Made by a program: the position numbers and the translations under genes. 64,000 nucleotides of DNA from an uncultured Bacteroidia bacterium (lineage in GTDB: Bacteria; Bacteroidota; Bacteroidia; Bacteroidales; Prolixibacteraceae). Location: assembly GCA_903902325.1 (NCBI GenBank), contig CAIUUO010000183.1, forward strand, positions 26,197 through 90,196, written 5' to 3'. The notes under the pieces were generated by a model. That model did not search any database. It was not told where the DNA came from and was given only the letters and a program-made list of their open reading frames with translations. Below, one piece after another: positions 19,414 to 32,200 of the stretch (positions within the stretch are counted from its first letter, which is position 1; each line of letters starts with the position of its first letter).

Positions 19414-20127
19414 ATGATCAGCATCGAAAATCTTCATAAATCATATGTAACAGGGAACAACAGCCTTCATGTTTTGAAAGGCCTGAACCTGGAAATCAAG
19501 GAGGGTGAATTTGTCTCCATCATGGGTTCATCCGGATCGGGAAAATCAACCTTGTTGAATATTCTGGGTGTTCTGGATGATTACGACAAAGGTAACTATT
19601 ACCTGAGCGGCAAGCGGATCTGGGGATTGAACGAGACGCAGGCTGCCATTACGCGCAATGCAATGATCGGGTTTATCTTCCAGTCGTTCAACCTGATTTC
19701 ATTCAAAAATGCAATGGAAAATGTGGCGCTGCCCCTTTATTACCAGAAAATCAACCGCAAAAAAAGGAACCTGATAGCCATGGAGTACCTCGACAGACTT
19801 GGACTCAAAGACTGGGCGCATCATCTTCCGAGTGAAATGTCGGGTGGACAAAAACAGCGTGTTGCCATTGCCAGGGCGCTGATCTCCAATCCGAAAATTA
19901 TTTTGGCGGATGAACCTACCGGAGCGCTAGACTCACAGACATCCCTGGAGGTAATGGATATTCTGAAGGAAGTCAATGACCAGGGTATTACTGTCATCAT
20001 CGTTACCCACGAGCATGACATTGCTGCCCTGACGAAAAAAATTATTCGTCTGAAAGATGGCGTCATTGGTGAAGTCATTACCAATGGTGATCTTCAGATG
20101 TACCGCGACAGAGTTAAACATGAATAA
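19414..20127 (+). CDS. ABC transporter ATP-binding protein (MacB/LolD type)
   Basis: GSSGSGKSTLLNILGVLD, LPSEMSGGQKQRVAIARAL, ILADEPTGALDS. Confidence 0.93.
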   Translation: MISIENLHKSYVTGNNSLHVLKGLNLEIKEGEFVSIMGSSGSGKSTLLNILGVLDDYDKGNYYLSGKRIWGLNETQAAITRNAMIGFIFQSFNLISFKNAMENVALPLYYQKINRKKRNLIAMEYLDRLGLKDWAHHLPSEMSGGQKQRVAIARALISNPKIILADEPTGALDSQTSLEVMDILKEVNDQGITVIIVTHEHDIAALTKKIIRLKDGVIGEVITNGDLQMYRDRVKHE

Positions 20128-20136
20128 ATCCAAGAT

Positions 20137-21402
20137 ATGTTCGATGTAGATATTTGGCAGGAGATTTTCAGTACCATCAAGAAAAACAAGCTCAGGACTT
20201 TCCTGACAGGATTTTCTGTGGCATGGGGTATTTTCATGCTGATGGTGCTGCTTGGATCCGGGAACGGACTTTCCAACGGAGTGAAGGAACAATTTGCAGA
20301 GAATGCTGTGAATGTCATGTGGATGTGGACAGGTGAGACCTCCATTCCTTACAATGGATTAAAAGAGGGAAGACCAGTAAAGTTCAACAATCAGGATTAT
20401 GACTTTCTGACAACCAAATCCAAGGAGGTGGAGAAGGTTTCTTCCCGCTATTACCTTCCGAACGACATCTTATACGCTTACGGAAAAGAGTATGGCTCTT
20501 TTGAGACCAGTACCTGTTATCCTACACTTCAGGAAATGGAGATGATCAACATCAATTCCGGGAGGTTTATCAACGAACTTGACATGCAGGATTTCCGAAA
20601 AGTGGTGGTTATCGGCGATGAAATCCGTAAGGCGTTATTCAAGGAAGAGGAGCCAATAGGGAAATATGTCAGGATAGGTGGAGTTCCTTTTTATGTGATC
20701 GGTGTTTCAAAAGACAAAAAAAATTCAGATAAAAACAGGCAGGCTTATATGCCATTCTCGACTGCACAAAGAATTTTTAGCGGGGGAGACAGGGTGCATA
20801 CATTTACCGTGACTTCCAAAATTGTGCAAACTTCGGAAGAGGCTGAAGCAATCTCAGATAAAATAAGGGATGACATGGCCAAGAGGCATGCTTTTGATCC
20901 AAAAGATACAAGAGCGATGGGGTCATTCAATATGCTGACACAATACATTCGCACCATGAAAATCTTTCAGGCTATTAACCTATTCGTCTGGATTATTGGA
21001 ATCGGAACCCTCATTGCCGGGATTGTCGGTGTGAGCAACATCATGCTGATCCTGGTCAAGGAACGAACCCGTGAGATTGGCATCCGAAAGGCAATAGGCG
21101 CTACTCCGATGTCGGTGATCGGTTTGGTTTTGCTTGAATCCGTTTTGATTACAACTGTAGCAGGTTACATCGGACTGGTGATGGGAGTAGGATTAATGGA
21201 GTTGATAAATATGGGATTGGAAAGAGCTGCCGCAGCAGGTGGTCCGAGTAACAACACCTTCTTTTTGAATCCGACTGTGGATTTTAAGACTGCAGTTTCA
21301 GCTACGCTAATTCTGATCCTATCAGGTGCCCTGGCGGGTTACCTGCCTGCCAGAAAAGCTGCCAATGTAACACCAATTGAGGCTTTACGCGATGAAAATT
21401 AA
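20137..21402 (+). CDS. ABC transporter permease (MacB/FtsX family)
   Basis: ORF 421 aa; GVSNIMLILVKERTREIGIRKAIGATP; LPARKAANVTPIEALRDE. Confidence 0.92.
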   Translation: MFDVDIWQEIFSTIKKNKLRTFLTGFSVAWGIFMLMVLLGSGNGLSNGVKEQFAENAVNVMWMWTGETSIPYNGLKEGRPVKFNNQDYDFLTTKSKEVEKVSSRYYLPNDILYAYGKEYGSFETSTCYPTLQEMEMININSGRFINELDMQDFRKVVVIGDEIRKALFKEEEPIGKYVRIGGVPFYVIGVSKDKKNSDKNRQAYMPFSTAQRIFSGGDRVHTFTVTSKIVQTSEEAEAISDKIRDDMAKRHAFDPKDTRAMGSFNMLTQYIRTMKIFQAINLFVWIIGIGTLIAGIVGVSNIMLILVKERTREIGIRKAIGATPMSVIGLVLLESVLITTVAGYIGLVMGVGLMELINMGLERAAAAGGPSNNTFFLNPTVDFKTAVSATLILILSGALAGYLPARKAANVTPIEALRDEN

Positions 21403-21415
21403 TGCTATCATTTTA

Positions 21416-21436
21416 CTAACAGCTAATAGCTAACTG
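21416..21436. repeat. CTAACAG heptamer array
   Basis: ctaacag ctaatag ctaactg; same family as 38171-38343. Confidence 0.82.
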
Positions 21437-21446
21437 CTTAATACAA

Positions 21447-22715
21447 ATGTTTGATCTCGACAGATGGAATGAAATATGGCACGCATTGGCCAAGAACAAG
21501 GTAAGAAGTCTTCTCACCGCCTTCGGTGTTTTCTGGGGTATCTTCATGCTGATTGTCATGGCCGGTGCCAGCAACGGATTGAAAAACGGAATCGTTGAAG
21601 GGGTAGCCAAGTTTGCCACCAATTCCTGTTTCCTCTGGACCAACCAAACAAGTGAACCATACAAGGGTTTCAAGCGTGGTCGTCAGTGGAACATGGAATC
21701 GGAAGATCTTACCTATATACTTAACAATGTACCGGAGGTGGAATACATATCCCCTAAGAATTTCGGATCCAGGATGAATGGCGGGCCAAATACCATCCAT
21801 GGACTTAAAACAGGCGCTTACAATGTGAAAGGTGATTATCCTGAATACATAAAGATTGATCCATACACCGTTATTCAGGGAAGATGGATCAATGAAATGG
21901 ATATACGAGACAAGCGAAAAGTATGTGTGATAGGCGAGAAAGTTTTCGAGCAAATGTTTGAAAAAAAGGAAAACCCGCTGGGTGAATACCTCAAGGTATC
22001 TGGCGTCTATTACCAGGTGATTGGGGTCATTAAACCGGAAACACAAATCAACATCAACGGTCGAGCAGAAGAATCAATCTTCCTGCCTTTCACTACCATG
22101 CAGCAGACTTACAACATGGGTAACATGGTTCATTTTCTTGCCTTAACAGCAAAGAAAGGAGTACCTGTCAGTGTAGTTGAGGAGAAAGTGAAAAACATCA
22201 TCAAAATGCGTCACTCCATTGCTCCGACGGATACCCAGGCATTGAACAGTGTAAACATTGAAGAGCAGTTTAAGCAGATAAGCGGTCTTTTCATTGCCAT
22301 TGGAGTTTTGACCTGGATTGTTGGTATTGGCACCCTCATGGCCGGCGTAATCGGCGTGAGCAACATCATGCTGGTAATTGTTAAGGAGCGGACCAAGGAG
22401 ATTGGAGTGCAACGGGCGTTGGGCGCCTCTCCCCGGACAATCATCACCCAGATTATGCTTGAGAGTGTTGCCCTTACAACTGTTGCCGGGTATATGGGAT
22501 TGTCGCTTGGCGTGGCGTTGCTGGAGCTCGTTAACATGGTGATTGAAAGTCAGCCTGTCACAACCGACAGGGCATTTTTCAAACACCCGGAAGTCAGCAT
22601 TACAATAGCAGTCGCTTCTCTGACCATACTTGTTCTGGCAGGACTCTTCGCCGGTTCGATTCCGGCCAAAAGGGCTCTGATGATCAAGCCGATCGAAGCA
22701 TTGAGAGAGGAATAG
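21447..22715 (+). CDS. ABC transporter permease (MacB/FtsX family), paralogue of preceding gene
   Basis: GVSNIMLVIVKERTKEIGVQRALGASPRTI; IPAKRALMIKPIEALREE. Confidence 0.92.
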   Translation: MFDLDRWNEIWHALAKNKVRSLLTAFGVFWGIFMLIVMAGASNGLKNGIVEGVAKFATNSCFLWTNQTSEPYKGFKRGRQWNMESEDLTYILNNVPEVEYISPKNFGSRMNGGPNTIHGLKTGAYNVKGDYPEYIKIDPYTVIQGRWINEMDIRDKRKVCVIGEKVFEQMFEKKENPLGEYLKVSGVYYQVIGVIKPETQININGRAEESIFLPFTTMQQTYNMGNMVHFLALTAKKGVPVSVVEEKVKNIIKMRHSIAPTDTQALNSVNIEEQFKQISGLFIAIGVLTWIVGIGTLMAGVIGVSNIMLVIVKERTKEIGVQRALGASPRTIITQIMLESVALTTVAGYMGLSLGVALLELVNMVIESQPVTTDRAFFKHPEVSITIAVASLTILVLAGLFAGSIPAKRALMIKPIEALREE

Positions 22716-22726
22716 AAAGAAACTTT

Positions 22727-22780
22727 GAAACAAACAGAAATAAATTGAAACGAATAGAAATAAATTGATACAAATAGTAA
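22727..22780. repeat. ~20-bp direct repeat gaaacRaaYagaaataaatt
   Basis: gaaacaaacagaaataaatt / gaaacgaatagaaataaatt / gatacaaatag... Confidence 0.75.
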
Positions 22781-22922
22781 AACGAATTGATGATCTAGCG
22801 TAGAATTCCTAACAACCTATTTCCAACAATTTCGATAAATTACAATCGTTTTTCCTTTATTTCCTGAATACATATCAAATTTTAAAATAAACATTGAATA
22901 AAAAATAAAATCAAAGGTTGCC

Positions 22923-24035
22923 ATGAAAAAATTTTTCAAGATTTTCGGACTCAGTTTAATAGCGATCCTTTTTATTGGGACACTGGTGTTTTTGTATAAA
23001 AAATCACAGAAGAAACCTGATCAGTTCGAAATAAAGAGTGCATCAGTCAATAACATCATCAAGAAAACGGTCGCGACCGGAACGGTACAGCCAAGAAAAG
23101 AGATTGAAATCAAACCTCAGGTTTCCGGTATCATCGAAAAGGTATATCTGGAGGCAGGGCAGATGGTTCATAAAGATGCTGTAATGGCGCAAATAAATAT
23201 CATTCCTGATATGGTTACGCTCAATAATGCCGAATCCAGGGTTAAGCGGGCGCAACTCAACTACGAGGATGCGAAGATTGATTACGAACGTCAATCAACC
23301 CTTGTCGAAAAAAAGGTAATCTCCAAGGAAGAGTATCAAAAAGCCAAACTTTCCTACAATTCGTCCAGGGAAGAGGTCGAAGCAGCTGAAAACAACCTCG
23401 AGTTGATTCGCAAAGGCGTGACAAAAAATTCTGCGAAAACCACCAATACCCTGATTCGTTCGACAATTGCCGGAATGGTGCTTGATGTTCCTGTCAAGGA
23501 AGGTTTTTCGGTTATTCAGGCCAATACTTTTAATGCAGGTACCACTATTGCCATCGTTGCCGACATGAACGACATGATTTTTCTCGGGAAAGTCGATGAA
23601 ACTGAAGTAGGAAAAATCAGGGAAGGAATGAACATTGAACTTACTATTGGTGCGATCGACAATCAAAAGTTCAACGCAGTTTTAAAATATATAGCCCCTA
23701 AGGGGAAAACCGAAAACGGAGCCATCCAATTTGAAATCAAGGCCGACGTGCTGCTTAAAAAGGATCAGTTTATCCGTTCAGGTTACAGTGCGAATGCAAA
23801 TATCGTACTTGATCGCCGCGACAGTGTCCTGACTATTCCGGAAGGTTTGCTTAAATTTGCCCATGACACCGCCTTTGTTGAGGTCCAGAAAGCTCCCGAT
23901 CAATTTGAAAAGAGATTTGTGAAAACTGGATTATCAGATGGTATCAATATTGAAATAGTTTCAGGAATCAAAAAAGAGGATAAAATCAAGGGAAACCTGA
24001 TTGATCCGAACAAAAAACCGGAAGAAAAGAAATAA
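22923..24035 (+). CDS. Efflux periplasmic adaptor (MacA/HlyD family)
   Basis: ATGTVQPRKEIEIKPQVSGIIEKVYLEAGQMVHKD; coiled-coil segment; operon context. Confidence 0.9.
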   Translation: MKKFFKIFGLSLIAILFIGTLVFLYKKSQKKPDQFEIKSASVNNIIKKTVATGTVQPRKEIEIKPQVSGIIEKVYLEAGQMVHKDAVMAQINIIPDMVTLNNAESRVKRAQLNYEDAKIDYERQSTLVEKKVISKEEYQKAKLSYNSSREEVEAAENNLELIRKGVTKNSAKTTNTLIRSTIAGMVLDVPVKEGFSVIQANTFNAGTTIAIVADMNDMIFLGKVDETEVGKIREGMNIELTIGAIDNQKFNAVLKYIAPKGKTENGAIQFEIKADVLLKKDQFIRSGYSANANIVLDRRDSVLTIPEGLLKFAHDTAFVEVQKAPDQFEKRFVKTGLSDGINIEIVSGIKKEDKIKGNLIDPNKKPEEKK

Positions 24036-24087
24036 AGTACTCTGATTGACAACGAAAAGAGGTAATTTAGTACAAAAATTTAAACCC

Positions 24088-25425
24088 ATGATACGAACCA
24101 TTTTTACCCTGGCTTACCTGCTGCTGCTTTCGCTTTTTGCCACATTGCATGCTCAGGAGCTATGGACGCTGGACAAATGCATCAATTATGCCCTTGATAA
24201 CAACATCTCGATCAAACAGAGCCAGTTAAATACGCAATATCAGCAAAACAACCTTAAGGGGAAGAAGAATCTGAGATTGCCTAACCTGAATGCGCAGGTT
24301 TCGCAAAACCAAAATTATGGACGGTCTCTTACTTATTTGAATACCTACACCAATGTCAATTCAGCTGAGTCTGATTTTGGAATGAGTACGCAGACAACTG
24401 TTTTTCAGGGAATGCAGATCAACAATTCCATTAAGAAAACCGAACTGGATCTGAAGGCAAGCTTTGAAGATCTCGCCAAGGCAAAAGATGATCTTTCACT
24501 GAATATCGCTTCCACTTTTCTGGAAATACTTTTTTCGAAGGAATTGGTGAAAGTATCTGAAGACCAACTGGCAATAACCCAACAACAACTGAAGCAATCC
24601 CAGGAAAAAGTTAATGCAGGAAGTCTTGCCAGTGGCGCCTTACTTGAGATCGAAGCGCTGTCAGCCAATGAGGAATTGACCCTTACTGACGCAAAAAGCC
24701 AGCTTCAGCTTGCGAAATTGAAACTGGCCCAGATGCTTGAGCTGAATTTTACAGACAAGTTTGACGTACAGGTTCCTGTTTTGCCAGAAGTTAACAGTGC
24801 CGCAGCCGTTGCCTCTTCGCAGGATATTTACATGACGGCACTCAAGCAAAGACCTGAAATCAAAGGCGCTGAGTATCGCTACCAGAGTACCGAATTTCAA
24901 CTTAAAATGGCGCAAGGTGTTTATTATCCTACCGTCTCATTTTATGCCAACTTTTATAATCTCTACAACAACAAATACAAGGATCTGAATGGCAATAGCA
25001 TTGGTTTCAGCGATCAGCTTAGCAATAACCAGCGAAAGGGCCTCGGATTGCAGATGAATATTCCGATTTTCAACAGGTTCCAGAGTAAGGTAAATGTTGA
25101 CAACGCTAAAATACAAATGTTGAATACTCAACTTGACCTGGAAGGAACCAAAAAGGTTTTAAGACAGGAGATCGAAACTGCACAGACAACTGCACTGACC
25201 TCTTTCAACAGGTATAACTCCACGGAGAAGGCAGTAATATCTATGTCCGAGGCATTTCGTTATTCTGAAGAGAAATTCAATGTCGGTCTTGTCAATGCAG
25301 TGGAGTACAATACGGCCAAAACCAATTTGGTGAAAGCTTCCTCCGATCTGCTGCGAGCCAAATACGAATTTATTTTCAGGACCAAGATTCTTGATTTTTA
25401 CCGCGGAATACCAATCACGCTTTAA
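24088..25425 (+). CDS. TolC family outer membrane efflux protein
   Basis: MIRTIFTLAYLLLLSLFATLHAQELWTLDKCINYALDNNISIKQSQL; start chosen at signal-peptide Met. Confidence 0.9.
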   Translation: MIRTIFTLAYLLLLSLFATLHAQELWTLDKCINYALDNNISIKQSQLNTQYQQNNLKGKKNLRLPNLNAQVSQNQNYGRSLTYLNTYTNVNSAESDFGMSTQTTVFQGMQINNSIKKTELDLKASFEDLAKAKDDLSLNIASTFLEILFSKELVKVSEDQLAITQQQLKQSQEKVNAGSLASGALLEIEALSANEELTLTDAKSQLQLAKLKLAQMLELNFTDKFDVQVPVLPEVNSAAAVASSQDIYMTALKQRPEIKGAEYRYQSTEFQLKMAQGVYYPTVSFYANFYNLYNNKYKDLNGNSIGFSDQLSNNQRKGLGLQMNIPIFNRFQSKVNVDNAKIQMLNTQLDLEGTKKVLRQEIETAQTTALTSFNRYNSTEKAVISMSEAFRYSEEKFNVGLVNAVEYNTAKTNLVKASSDLLRAKYEFIFRTKILDFYRGIPITL

Positions 25426-25439
25426 ATCCGGCAGTTGGA

Positions 25440-26039
25440 TTAAAGATCCAGCATCAGCTGATTGTTTGTCAGTCTGAAGGTTTTCCTGTGGTGTTCGCAG
25501 ACGCCGAACCGGGATATTGCCTGACGGTGCTTTTCCGTTGGGTATCCCTTGTTTCTGTCCCAGGCGTATTGCGGGAAGTCGGTATGAATCTTCAGCATAA
25601 AATCATCGCGGCAGGTCTTTGCAAGTACCGAAGCTGCTGCAATTGACATAAAGCGCCCATCTCCTTTTACAAAGCAGGTATGCGGAATTTTCCCAAAAGC
25701 CTTGAAACGGTTTCCGTCTACCAAAATATGCTGAGGTTGTATGGCCAATTGGGCCAATGCCTTGTGCATGGCCAGGATGGAGGCATTCAGGATATTGATT
25801 GTGTCAATTTCATGCTGGTCGCAAATACCAACTGACCAGGCAAGCGCTTCATTGAGTATGACATCCCTAAGTCTATATCTCTGCAATTCAGTAAGTTGTT
25901 TAGAGTCATTCAAAATATCGGACCTGAAGTTCTCCGGCAGGATGACGGCGGCAGCAAATACCGGTCCGGCCAGGCAGCCTCTGCCTGCCTCGTCGCAACC
26001 TGCCTCGATCAATCCTTTCGTGTAACAGTTCAAGAGCAT
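25440..26039 (-). CDS. rnhB: Ribonuclease HII
   Basis: [40 protein letters not shown]. Confidence 0.93.
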   Translation of the reverse strand: MLLNCYTKGLIEAGCDEAGRGCLAGPVFAAAVILPENFRSDILNDSKQLTELQRYRLRDVILNEALAWSVGICDQHEIDTINILNASILAMHKALAQLAIQPQHILVDGNRFKAFGKIPHTCFVKGDGRFMSIAAASVLAKTCRDDFMLKIHTDFPQYAWDRNKGYPTEKHRQAISRFGVCEHHRKTFRLTNNQLMLDL

Positions 26040-26285
26040 AAAAAGAGGGTTTTCTAATTTGCACAAACACATCTTTCATCATTTCAGCCTTCCGTCCGAT
26101 CCTAAAATTCTGGCATTTGCAGGCACCCGAGCGCGGACGACTGACCCTTCGGTATTCTACGTCCCCCGGTCAAAACAGCGGGTTACCATCTCAGTACCGA
26201 TACGCGGTTTAATACCGGAGTCCAGTAATTTTCACATTTCCACATTTTCCAATTTTCACATTAATTACACTCGTCCCAGTCGATT

Positions 26286-29200
26286 CTACGGCAATAAAGT
26301 AAACCTGAAACTGACTCCCAAATTTGAGTTGGTTGTCCGGTAGGCATTTGAAATATAGGGACTATTTACGATCCGGTCGTAGAAAAGCCTGACCAGAAAT
26401 ACTTCACTCAGGTTATAATCTGCCGAGAACTTGAACGACAAAGCATCCTGCCCGGCTGTAAGCTGCATGTTCGATTCAACCAGTTTTCGCAAGACTGTTT
26501 TATTCTTGCCGTAGGTAATATCGGCCCGCAGGTTAAGGTCGTTGTTCATCATTTTGGAAGAGGTTTTTGTTTTAATGAACAGTTTCATGTTTTCGAAACG
26601 GTAACCTACTCCCAGACTAGCCTCGTTGTTGTACATTTCGGTTGTCTGGTTGTTGGTGAGGCTCATGGTAATGTTCCTCATTTTCCTGTATTCGATGCGG
26701 GTTGTAAGGTTGTTGATCCAGGTTACGTCGATGTCAAATAAAGGATTGAAGGTTTCATTGATATTGATGGCAGCAACATCATTGAAAGGCAGGAAATTGT
26801 TCTGCGCATCCCGTACGTAGCTGTATCCGTCATTGGCTGTCTTGAAATTCATGTTGGAAAGGTAGGTACCAACATTATAGGTTGAGGTATAATCATGTGA
26901 AATATTCAACGATTTCATAATCTTCTTCAGGCCGTCGATCTTGCTAACTGCGCCGGAATAGGTGATTCGCCAGTTTGGCATCATGAATTTGGCAGAAGGG
27001 AAAGCAGTTAGTTCAACCTTATTGACGTCTCGTCCGGTGTAGGCAGAAAAGAAGGCCGGAATCAGCACTTCCTGAGAGGTTGGCCCATATCCTGACGGGA
27101 AACCGGTACTAGGATCAATCATACCCGGTTGATAATTGTTTTCGGGGTTTGCAATCCTTTCTGCATCGAGTCTTTGGGCAATCACTTGTCTGTTGTTCTG
27201 CATGTCATTCCATCCTTTCGAATCCTGCACAAAGGCCTTTCCCAGTTTCTCGAAAGAAGTGCCAAGCGTGATAACAGACATGCTGAAGTTTCCCCCAAAT
27301 GAGTTATTGTAGGAATCCCATCCTTTGCTTGAATTGTAAATTAAAAATTCCGATGCATTTCTTGCAAAAATGCGGTTCGCCCTCAGTTCAATTTTCAGGT
27401 CAGGCAGAGGAACCAGTTTAGCACGCAGGTTTAGCCTCGTATTGTGGCTCATCATGAAGGGCTTATTCACAATAGTATCCCTGGTGACCCAGTTATTACG
27501 GGCGGCATCAATCCCAAAATTTTCATTCTGCCATCCCATCACAAATGGAATTCCAGGAGCCAGGGAACTACCGTTGTTACCCGCATAGTTATTGAGGCCA
27601 AAGAACGAACTTCCGGGCATATAGCCCGCAAGGGAAGTTCCTCCCATCTCTCCGTAGGAAATATTCATGTCATACAACATCATCAAGAACCTGGCTGTAA
27701 GCTCGCCAATATGCAAGGCCACAGGAGAATCTTTTTCTTTTTTCGGAGTTATTTCGACCGATGCGGCATCACAATCTGCCTGGGCGGTAAAAATGATCCT
27801 GTTATCGTTTACAACCTTTACCTGACCCGGAATAGGTTTTCCGGTTAGATCCGAAACTTTAACAATTACCTCCGGAGTGGCTAATTTATGGAAGAATGAA
27901 TAGGGGGAATTCTTCTTCATTTTCACATTTTGCTCCTGATATTTTTTGGGGGCTGCAGGAGGAGCCTTTTCTCCCCTGTATCTTTGTCGGCTTGCCTCCT
28001 GGCTTTGAATCCTGCCTCTGCTGAACTCTCCGTATTTCTGGTTCACGTTTCGCAGGAACGGCACTTTGTTGTACAATTGCAGAAAATTCAGTTGACCGTT
28101 GAACTGGAAAGTACTCATGTTACTGATGGTATTTCCTAATACGTAATTGGGGTTTGTAATCGGCGCAAGGTTCCAGTCGTAACCAGCCTGGTAGGTAAGT
28201 GAGGCCGAAGTCCAGTCAAATAGGGGTATTTTATTGATCGGTATGCTATAGGTGATATTCCAGGTGTGGTGGTAATGGGTGTTTTTACCTCCTTCAAGGA
28301 TAGTTCTCCATATCGTGTCGCGTCTTGCCTCGTAGGTGGTTTTAGTCGAATTCAAAGTACTCGCAGGATCACCAATCCGGGAAGTATTGACCGCAGAAAA
28401 GTCAATTTTTAAAGCTCTTGTGAGATCAAACCGGAAATCATAATAACGGTTCCATATGAAATTTTTCTCCGATGAAATGGGAAGGATGAAATTAGGATTT
28501 GTAATATTTCTGTACTGCAATTCGCTTTGCATGTTGTTCAAATCCGAACGGAAGGAGATTTGAGCAGGCGTGAGGCTGAAATTGAAATCTCTGAACAGGG
28601 TTAAATATTTTGATTTCAGAAAAGGGATGCTTTTAAGCGGATCTATGGATTTTGGTTTACCTAAGAAATTGTAATTCAGCAAAGTTCTTGAATTTTGAGT
28701 TCTTTCGATCAGGGTGTTGATATCGCCGTGCTGGTACTGGTTGTAAGAATAGGACATGGAGAGGTTCGACAGGTCGTAGAACCTGGTTTCCCTGTTTCTG
28801 TTTTGTTTGTCGATCTGAACATTTGTAAAATTGATGCTCTGTCGCGAACTGTAATCCAGCGATATTTTCTTGATCGAGTCGCGTTCTGACTTTGTTGCAG
28901 CACTGTTAAGAGCGTCACTTAACTTGACATCCTTGTCGACAGGAGAGTATTCAGGTGTAGCTACGGTTTTTGAAAAACTCATGTACATTGGAATCCTGAC
29001 TCCCGATTTTGGTTTAAAAAATTTGCCCAGTTCGAGATTGGTCGAAATATCATATTCCCGGGTATCTTGTATCGCACGTGTCGACATTTTTGAGTCAATA
29101 TCGCCGAATCCGGAGGTCATCATTTTACCCGCGAAAGAGTAGCTACCCAGATCGGCCAGATTGCCCGAGACGCGCCCAATGGCCGCCCATCCGCCATTTT

Positions 29201-32200
29201 CTTCAAAATTGGTCAGCCTCAGCTCATTCACCCAAACAATGGCGGAGCGGTTCCCAGTTGTGTGCCCCTTTCGGTTGCTGATTCCTATCATCATCACGGA
29301 GACTTCAGAAAGATCCGGATTGCCCTTTATCTTAATTACATTCTGACCGTTGTTCACTCCCTGATGGATCTGGGAGTATATATCTCCCATGGTGACTGTG
29401 CCTGAATTGATCTCTTTGTTTCGAGTCAGTTTCAGTTGTGGAAGAAGGTCCAACGGTATGTACACGTGGTTTTCGGAAGGCCAGACAATATACCTGTCGC
29501 TTTCCAGGTTATTGTCGTAGAAACCCGGCGGTGTCAGTTTAAGCGGGATCTCGTACTCATAATAATTGTACTGAAAATCGGAACCAATCCGGAGGAAGAG
29601 GGATAGTTCATTGTCTCTGATCGGGGAACCATCTATTCTCTCGGCATGTACTTCCAATTTCAGATTCTTGTAACGCCGGAGATCAACAGAAGTAGTTTTA
29701 TAGGCTGCTCTGGCCTCTCCTGGTTCCAGATCATTAACGCTCAGCAACATAGACTGTTCGTTCAATTGCCGGATCTGGGCGTTGTTGGGATCGATCACAC
29801 GGTCAACGCCGGGAGGCAGCACATAGTTGACCGGTTTCCGGGTATTATTCTCTTCGATGTTAACAGCCGCAATGTCAAACTGGGAGTTTCCGGTGGGAAG
29901 TGATGTATCCGTATTTAGACTTTTTTCGTACTTTCTCCAGTTGGTCCGCACGAGGTCAAGGGTAGCAAAACGCAATACAACAGGCTTTTTCCAACCATTT
30001 ACCAACATCCTCATAAAGCGGATCGACCTGAAATCACTGATTGATCCGTATGTTTTATCGGGTTCTGAGATGGGAACCTTGAACTGATACCAGGTAATGA
30101 CGGATTTTTTACCGCTTTTCAGGGTGACCTCTGATTTCATTACATCCGTGATATAGTTTTTCCCTAGAATCATATTCGCCCTGTCGATCTTGAGGTCGTA
30201 CTGGAAATAGGATTCATTCTCGTTCAGCGTGTTGTCGTCGTTGATATCTTCAACATCCGGGATGGAGGTGGCAGCCGTTGGATAACTTTCTGTCGATTGC
30301 TCATTGGTCGGGGAGTTGCCTTCGGTATTGCTGAAAAACTTGTAGCGTTCAAGGAGGTCTTTCTTCTGCTGGTCATAATCCGAACCCCTGAAGTAATGAA
30401 AATCATCACTTGAAGGGTCTTTTGAGGCCTGTGCGAAGGCATTCGCATCAACGAGAGGACTCAGGGAAGCAAGGAACTTCTGGTAAAACGTTTGTTCATC
30501 TTTTGAACTTAGTCCATCTAATCCGACATCCTGATAGATTCTCGTTTGGGGAGAATTGTCAAAAGCCTTGACGAGTGATTGCTGCACCGGAACCCGTCCC
30601 CAGGTTGTCACATCCATGCCGCTGTAATCTCCGTTTGTCGGTAAACCCTGTTCGAAGGATTTTCTTCCATCCCGCAGGACATCCTCAGATACCGATCCAA
30701 GGTGAAATACAAGGCTGCCGCCCGGATTTTCATCTCCTACCTTATCTTCAGCGAACGGATCCATCATCCAGAACTGGATGTATTCCACATTCGTCGCCTC
30801 AAAGTCGCTGTTGTCGAGTTTACGCATGATCCCGCCCCATCTGCTCTCAGGATGGGCCAGGGTACCGTCTTTGGCAACGCCGGAAGAGTAGGATGTAGGA
30901 TTGGTGTCATAATTGTACGGACCCCTTTCCTGCGGATAAAAGGCAAGATCCAGGGTGGGGATGTTGGTTGGCTGTCCGACAGGATTCTCCTTGTTGGGAA
31001 ATATCTCTGCCTGAAAGACTTCGCGCACACGATGATCGTCGAGCATATCCTCTTGCAGCAGATAAGAAGGAGCCGTGTTCCTTTGCATGAAAGGGTCAAT
31101 CACATACCATGAAAGGCGGGCACGGTTGTAGCCATATGCCAGGTCGTTGATCAGGTTTCCTTCCGGGAAAAGTTCATTACCCTGGGGAGTACTGGCCAGA
31201 GACCATCCAATAAATGATTTCAGATTGACGGGCGTTGTGGTACCCTCAAAATCGTCCAGATAAACGGCTCCTTCCTTTGATATGGCTTTGGCGTGGCCCG
31301 GGAATAGCCTGGCCCATTCCATGTCGATGGCAATTTTGGATATCTCTTTTGTATGGAAAAACGGAAGTGAATTGACTGCCTTGGTTATAAACGGAGCAGT
31401 AGCGCTGTAAGAGCCGTTGAAGCCAAGCATGGTATTGGATATAGGATCTTCGCCATAATTTACTTTCTGTGTGAGCGGTTTCTCAAGCAGGTACATCACT
31501 GTGGATCCAATGTTGAAATTCTTACTGATTTCGTAATTCAAATGAGTGCCCAGCATGGTTTTCCTTTGCATGCTGAAAAGATCCTGGCTTTCAGTTGTGA
31601 TGGATATCGGTGTGCCGGAATCCAGTAAACCCTGATTGATTACCTTTACGCGTCCCTGGGTGTAGTCCACAATGTAATCTACATCTTCTGTCAGTTGTCT
31701 GCCTCCTGCCATCACTTTCACGGATCCTCTTGCAATGTTGAGCGCGTCGAGTGAAATTTCAGAACTGGAAAGGCCTTTATAGCTTCCCGTCATGCTATAC
31801 TTGTTCTTCTCGGCATCCTGTTCGGCGACTGTTTTTGTGTTATTGTACAGCGAAGAATAGACATACCTGGTGATTGCAGCAGCATCGCCGTTGAATTTTT
31901 TTTCGAGATTCGAACCGAACGGCTGAACTACCGGGAAGATAATCCGTCCCTTCTGCGCATCTACTGTAATCTTGTCGATGAAGTCAAAAATTCCGTCCGG
32001 ATAGGGATCAAGTTGTTTATTGAGATTATCCAGATTCATCACATTCAGGAGGTTTTTCTCCTTGAGCGGGCCATCAGGAAGATAATTCAGATTAGTTCCG
32101 GAGGCATCATTCCTGTATAGGACATCCATCTTGAATTGGTCGCTCGAAAGACGCTGTGAATTGATGTTGTAGATATTTTTCATCATCAAATCCCAGTTCT

